DNA of 15,592 bases from Nanobdellota archaeon. GTDB lineage: Archaea; Nanobdellota; Nanobdellia; Woesearchaeales; GCA-2686295. Under the pieces are notes generated by a model. It was not told the DNA's origin. It saw only the letters and a program-made list of their open reading frames with translations, and ran no database searches. Both the position numbers and the translations under genes were made by a program. Below are positions 12,517 through 15,592 of the stretch, piece by piece (the stretch's first letter is position 1; each line of letters opens with the position of its first letter). The DNA is taken from positions 1-15,592 of the forward strand of contig JAHJDK010000137.1 in assembly GCA_018812505.1 (NCBI GenBank), read 5' to 3'.

Positions 12517-13773
12517 TTATATTACTGATTTCACTTTTGCCCCAAATGATTCTAATAATTTATCAAAATCCTCATAAGCTCTACTAATAAAACCCACATC
12601 CACTAATTTCGTTTCTCCATCTGATATTAATGAAGCCAGCCCCAATGCTGCTGTCCCCCGAATATCCTTACCAATAACAGTACATCCAACAAGTCTTCTA
12701 TCTCCATTAATATATAATGTTTTTTCATTAATTTGTATGTCTGCACCTAACTTTTTTAATTCTTCAGCGTATTGAAAACGATTTTCATAAACAAGTTCAC
12801 TAATCCTACTTATCCCCTTTATAGTACAAGCTATAATTGCCATAAAAGGTTGAATGTCTGTTGAAAACTCTGGAAAAGGACCTGTTGTTATATTAAAAGG
12901 ACTGAGTTTATCTGGACAACTTATAAGAATGTCATTTTCAGAATATTCAATATCCACACCTATTAATTTCAAAACTGATAAAAAATCACACAATAATTTT
13001 TTCGGAAAATCTAATAACTGCAAATTTGTTCTTGTAATTACTGCAGCAGTTATCCAACTAGCAGCCACAATTCTATCTGGAATTACTCGATATTGATTTA
13101 TAGATAATTTATTTCCACCCTCTATTTTTAATCTTCTTTGACTTCTTAAAATATCTGCGCCCGCCAGTTTTAGAAAGTTTATAAGATCTAAAACCTCTGG
13201 TTCTAAAGCAATATTGTTCAGTATTGATTCTCCTTTTATCAGTAACGAGGTTATTAAGAGATGTTCTGTAGCACCCACTGAAGGAAATTTCAAATTATAA
13301 GAAGCAGGTTTTAAACCAGTGCTTTGAGAAACTAGTTTATTATTCTCTTTAGATGTTTTAATCCCAAAACTTCTCAAACCATTAACATGTATATCTATAG
13401 GTCTTAATCCTAATCTGCATCCTCCTGGAAGACCAATAATCGACTTACCAAATATCACTGTCAAAGGTCCCACCAATAAAATAGATGATCTTACTTTTTC
13501 AGTTAAACTAAAAGATATTTTTTGACCTATAATTGCTGTACAATCAACCTCTAAGAAATCATCATTCCAAACAACAGTTCCACCAAGAGAGATAATTATT
13601 TTAATCATGTTGTTTATATCATTGATTTTAGGAACATTAAACAACTTTACTTTTGAAGGCAATAACATTGTAGCAGCCAATATTGGAAGAATTGAATTCT
13701 TTGCTCCAGGTATAGAAACCTTCAAATATTTATTCTTCGGATTACCTGATTCAATTATATATTCTTTTACCAT
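12517..13773 (-). CDS. murA: UDP-N-acetylglucosamine 1-carboxyvinyltransferase (MurA)
   Basis: Transfers enolpyruvate from PEP to UDP-GlcNAc, the first committed step to UDP-MurNAc. The key MurA residues are present (numbered from a TTG at 13782, three residues before the ATG): Lys28-Asn29 in PGAKNSILPILAA, Arg98 in VRSSILLVGPL, catalytic Cys122 and Arg127 in LPGGCRLGLRPID, PSVGATEHLL, IPDRIVAASWI, Asp309 in PFPEFSTDIQPF, ENRFQYAEEL, and Arg375 in KDIRGTAAL. The Cys form is the fosfomycin-sensitive type. Length is normal (418), so the enzyme looks active. I prefer the ATG at 13773; it overlaps the end of the GT-MurB gene, so the two are coupled. MurA is a bacterial peptidoglycan enzyme and unusual in an archaeal context; codon and strand composition differ from genes left of 12.24 kb. 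Confidence 0.94.
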   Translation of the reverse strand: MVKEYIIESGNPKNKYLKVSIPGAKNSILPILAATMLLPSKVKLFNVPKINDINNMIKIIISLGGTVVWNDDFLEVDCTAIIGQKISFSLTEKVRSSILLVGPLTVIFGKSIIGLPGGCRLGLRPIDIHVNGLRSFGIKTSKENNKLVSQSTGLKPASYNLKFPSVGATEHLLITSLLIKGESILNNIALEPEVLDLINFLKLAGADILRSQRRLKIEGGNKLSINQYRVIPDRIVAASWITAAVITRTNLQLLDFPKKLLCDFLSVLKLIGVDIEYSENDILISCPDKLSPFNITTGPFPEFSTDIQPFMAIIACTIKGISRISELVYENRFQYAEELKKLGADIQINEKTLYINGDRRLVGCTVIGKDIRGTAALGLASLISDGETKLVDVGFISRAYEDFDKLLESFGAKVKSVI

Positions 13774-15343
13774 TTTTGTCAATGATTACCACTTCCAACT
13801 CTAAGTTTATTTTATAAAATTCATAAATCTTTTTTCTTACTAATCTTATTAATGATAAAACATCTTCACCACTGGCGTTCTCACTATTAATTATAAAATT
13901 TGCATGCTTCTTTGAAATCATCGCGCCACCAACAGATAACCCTTTAAGACCTGCTTTTTCAATCAATTTTCCAGCCAAATTATTCACAGGATTCTTAAAA
14001 ACACAACCTGCACTAGAATTACATGGTTGCATGTCTTTTCTAAGCTTTGAGAATTTATTCATTTTGCTCTTGATTTTTTCTTTAGGATTTTTTTTCAAAT
14101 TGAAAATGGCCGAAATTATTAACATATTTTTATCTCTGAAAAAGGATTGTCTATATCCTAAGTTTGAATCTCTTGAATAAATAGTTTTCAAAGAACCACC
14201 AGAAGTAATCACTTTGACAGATTTCAAACAGTCAGAAACTGATTTTCCAAAAGCGTTCGCGTTCATTACAACTGCTCCGCCTACAGAACCAGGAATTCCT
14301 TCAGCAAATTCCAAACCTGATAAACCATAATCTAAACAAATTTTTGATAGTTTAGATAAAGAAAACCCAGAACCAGCTTCAACTCTATTATCAATTACTT
14401 TAATAAAATTCAAGCTTGGGTGAATAATTACACCATAAAAACCGATATCTGAGAACAAAATATTACTTCCATTACCAAGAATAATATAAGGAATCTTTAA
14501 TTCTTTTAGAAGACTGACTGATTTAATAATTGAATCAATCGAATCAACTTTCAAAAAACTTGTCTTTCCTCCAATGCGCAAAGTTGTCTTTTTAGAAAGC
14601 AAGATTCTCGGCGAGAAAACGCCTAATGAAAACATCTTTTTAATTATAATAACTTTTTTATAATTGAATAATTCTTTAATAGATTCAACAAATATTTTGC
14701 TGCTTTCTGAAAAAATATTAATCTTAGAGTTCTTTCTAACTCTATAATCAACAAATAACTCAGAATATTTAATGTTAAATAATTTAGAGTATATCAATAT
14801 TTGAGTTTTGATAAAACTACTTGGAGATCTAATTAAAAGATTTATTTTATCTAAAGCCTCTCTCTTAATTAGAAATGGTCCTTGAGTATCACTTACATTA
14901 AGATTAAAGAGTTTGTTAATAAATAAATTGTAAGCTTTTGAAAATATTTTTCTTGTTGAAAAGATATCATATTTTTTTGAGATTATAACCAATTCTCCAT
15001 TTGATTTCAGAATAAAGTCTAATAATTTTTTGATTATCAAAACCCCAAATGGAATATCAACGCCCATTGCAAGAATATAATCGTAGTTTGCATTCTGTAA
15101 ACCCATTTTTATTCCAACCCCAACACCTTTCCTTTTTGATGAAAAAACAAGAATTTCTTTTTTTAAAAGAGCATTGGCTATTTTTAAAGACGAATCATTG
15201 CTACCATTAATACAAATAAGAATTTCAAAAGCACTAAGATAATCCAATCTATTCAAATAGTCATATAGTTTTAGAATATTTCTTCTGAGTATCTTCTCTT
15301 CATTATATACAGGAAGAACAATTGATAAACTAACTTTTCTCAT
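13751..15343 (-). CDS. murB: Fusion: GT2 glycosyltransferase + UDP-N-acetylenolpyruvoylglucosamine reductase (MurB)
   Basis: One 530-residue frame with two domains. Residues 1 to about 235 are a family 2 glycosyltransferase: SLSIVLPVYNEEKIL, ILICINGSNDSS (Asp50), the acceptor strand ILAMGVDIPFG (only Asp96 of the usual DAD) and SDTQGPFLIKREAL, like the DTQCGFK box of dolichol-phosphate-sugar synthases. Residues about 244-527 are MurB, which reduces UDP-GlcNAc-enolpyruvate with NADPH/FAD: TTLRIGG, LGNGSNILFSD (289-299), EFAEGIPGSVGGAVVMNANAFG (345-366), GYRQSFF (Arg398) and NLELEVVII (Glu516 or 518 as acid). In SAGCVFKNP the proton-donating Ser is Cys447. It lacks the extra loop of type I MurB, so is type II-like. 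An internal ATG at residue 237 could also give free MurB. It precedes and overlaps murA. Confidence 0.9.
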   Translation of the reverse strand: MRKVSLSIVLPVYNEEKILRRNILKLYDYLNRLDYLSAFEILICINGSNDSSLKIANALLKKEILVFSSKRKGVGVGIKMGLQNANYDYILAMGVDIPFGVLIIKKLLDFILKSNGELVIISKKYDIFSTRKIFSKAYNLFINKLFNLNVSDTQGPFLIKREALDKINLLIRSPSSFIKTQILIYSKLFNIKYSELFVDYRVRKNSKINIFSESSKIFVESIKELFNYKKVIIIKKMFSLGVFSPRILLSKKTTLRIGGKTSFLKVDSIDSIIKSVSLLKELKIPYIILGNGSNILFSDIGFYGVIIHPSLNFIKVIDNRVEAGSGFSLSKLSKICLDYGLSGLEFAEGIPGSVGGAVVMNANAFGKSVSDCLKSVKVITSGGSLKTIYSRDSNLGYRQSFFRDKNMLIISAIFNLKKNPKEKIKSKMNKFSKLRKDMQPCNSSAGCVFKNPVNNLAGKLIEKAGLKGLSVGGAMISKKHANFIINSENASGEDVLSLIRLVRKKIYEFYKINLELEVVIIDKNGKRIYN

Positions 15344-15363
15344 TAGAATAAAAAAAGCAGAAT

Positions 15364-15375
15364 AATATTATATAC
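15364..15375 (-). promoter_or_regulatory. TATA box for the GT2-MurB / murA operon
   Basis: On the minus strand the site reads AGTATATAATAT, centred near 15369.5, about 26 nt upstream of the ATG at 15343. This predicts a leaderless mRNA covering both mur genes, and no Shine-Dalgarno is seen at that ATG. Confidence 0.5.
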
Positions 15376-15387
15376 TTTTCGACAAAA

Positions 15388-15394
15388 TTATAAA
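15388..15394 (+). promoter_or_regulatory. TATA box for the divergent right-edge gene
   Basis: TTATAAA centred at 15391 is about 26-27 nt upstream of the ATG at 15418, again fitting a leaderless start. It lies about 20 bp from the opposite-facing TATA box of the mur operon, so the 74-bp gap holds two divergent promoters. Confidence 0.45.
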
Positions 15395-15417
15395 CATAAA
15401 GCATAAACATAATTTAC

Positions 15418-15592
15418 ATGAACAAAATAATAGTGTTTATACTTTTCTCATTACTACTAACATGGCCACTAATGTTTCACCTCGACCAAATAATAATTCC
15501 AGAAAGTTTTGATAATTTAAAACCATATATTGACACACCTACAATTTTAAAAAGAGTTAATAGTACAACAAATGATTTAATGGAAGGTGAAA
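15418..15592 (+). CDS. Membrane-anchored protein, N-terminal part (3' partial)
   Basis: Frame open from ATG to the right edge (58 codons). It begins MNKIIVFILFSLLLTWPLMF, a hydrophobic segment that is either a signal peptide or first transmembrane helix, followed by HLDQIIIPESFDNL and a polar stretch KRVNSTTNDLMEGE. The LLLTWPLxxHL pattern recalls the first helix of multi-spanning membrane glycosyltransferases, where a TWPLxxHL motif is common, which would fit next to a GT2-MurB gene, but too little is visible to name it. No stop or Shine-Dalgarno in view; a TATA box at 15388 supports the start. Confidence 0.6.
   Translation, partial: MNKIIVFILFSLLLTWPLMFHLDQIIIPESFDNLKPYIDTPTILKRVNSTTNDLMEGE

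Overview
The window reads as chromosomal DNA of an AT-rich archaeon. Archaeal hallmarks are an Nmd3 homologue, transcription factor S, a Hel308-type helicase, a geranylgeranyl reductase for ether lipids, a TrmB-type regulator, a signal peptidase I with Ser/His instead of Ser/Lys, and TATA boxes about 25-26 nt upstream of start codons, which implies leaderless mRNAs. Small tightly packed genes, very AT-rich codons and bacterial-type thyA, folA and mur genes suggest a DPANN lineage (Woesearchaeota/Pacearchaeota-like); that placement is inference.

Layout. (1) 3-1144: the 3' part of a TrmB-like regulator converges on a YhhQ/VUT-type queuosine/archaeosine-precursor transporter. (2) 1253-6081, plus strand: a nucleotide module of thymidylate synthase, a 20-codon small ORF, DHFR, a deoxynucleoside kinase, thymidylate kinase, an aldo/keto reductase, a P-loop NMP-kinase-like protein and dCMP deaminase. 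Together these make dUMP from dCMP, methylate it to dTMP, regenerate tetrahydrofolate and phosphorylate dTMP, with deoxynucleoside salvage alongside. thyA and tmk share a near-identical promoter/leader layout. (3) 10208 down to 6075, minus strand: signal peptidase, flavin oxidoreductase, endonuclease III, a 39-codon small ORF, TFS, a zinc-ribbon protein, geranylgeranyl reductase and a DUF167 protein. (4) 10271-10891, plus strand: nmd3, divergent from the signal peptidase across a nearly palindromic double TATA promoter. (5) 12481 down to 10892, minus strand: a damaged Hel308 helicase, lacking its whole first RecA domain and cut by one in-frame TAA. (6) 15343 down to 12517, minus strand: a GT2 glycosyltransferase-MurB fusion followed by MurA, two enzymes of UDP-MurNAc synthesis. 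(7) 15418 to the right edge: the start of a divergent membrane-anchored protein.

The points most worth following are the glycosyltransferase-MurB fusion with MurA in an archaeal setting, its position exactly where the front half of Hel308 is missing, the single in-frame stop in Hel308 with an abutting stem-loop, and a sharp change in strand composition near 12.24 kb. The last could mark transferred DNA or a chimeric assembly, and this must be settled before the Mur genes are assigned to this organism. No rRNA, tRNA, CRISPR array, insertion sequence or integrase was seen. No stretch over 300 bases lacks a gene.
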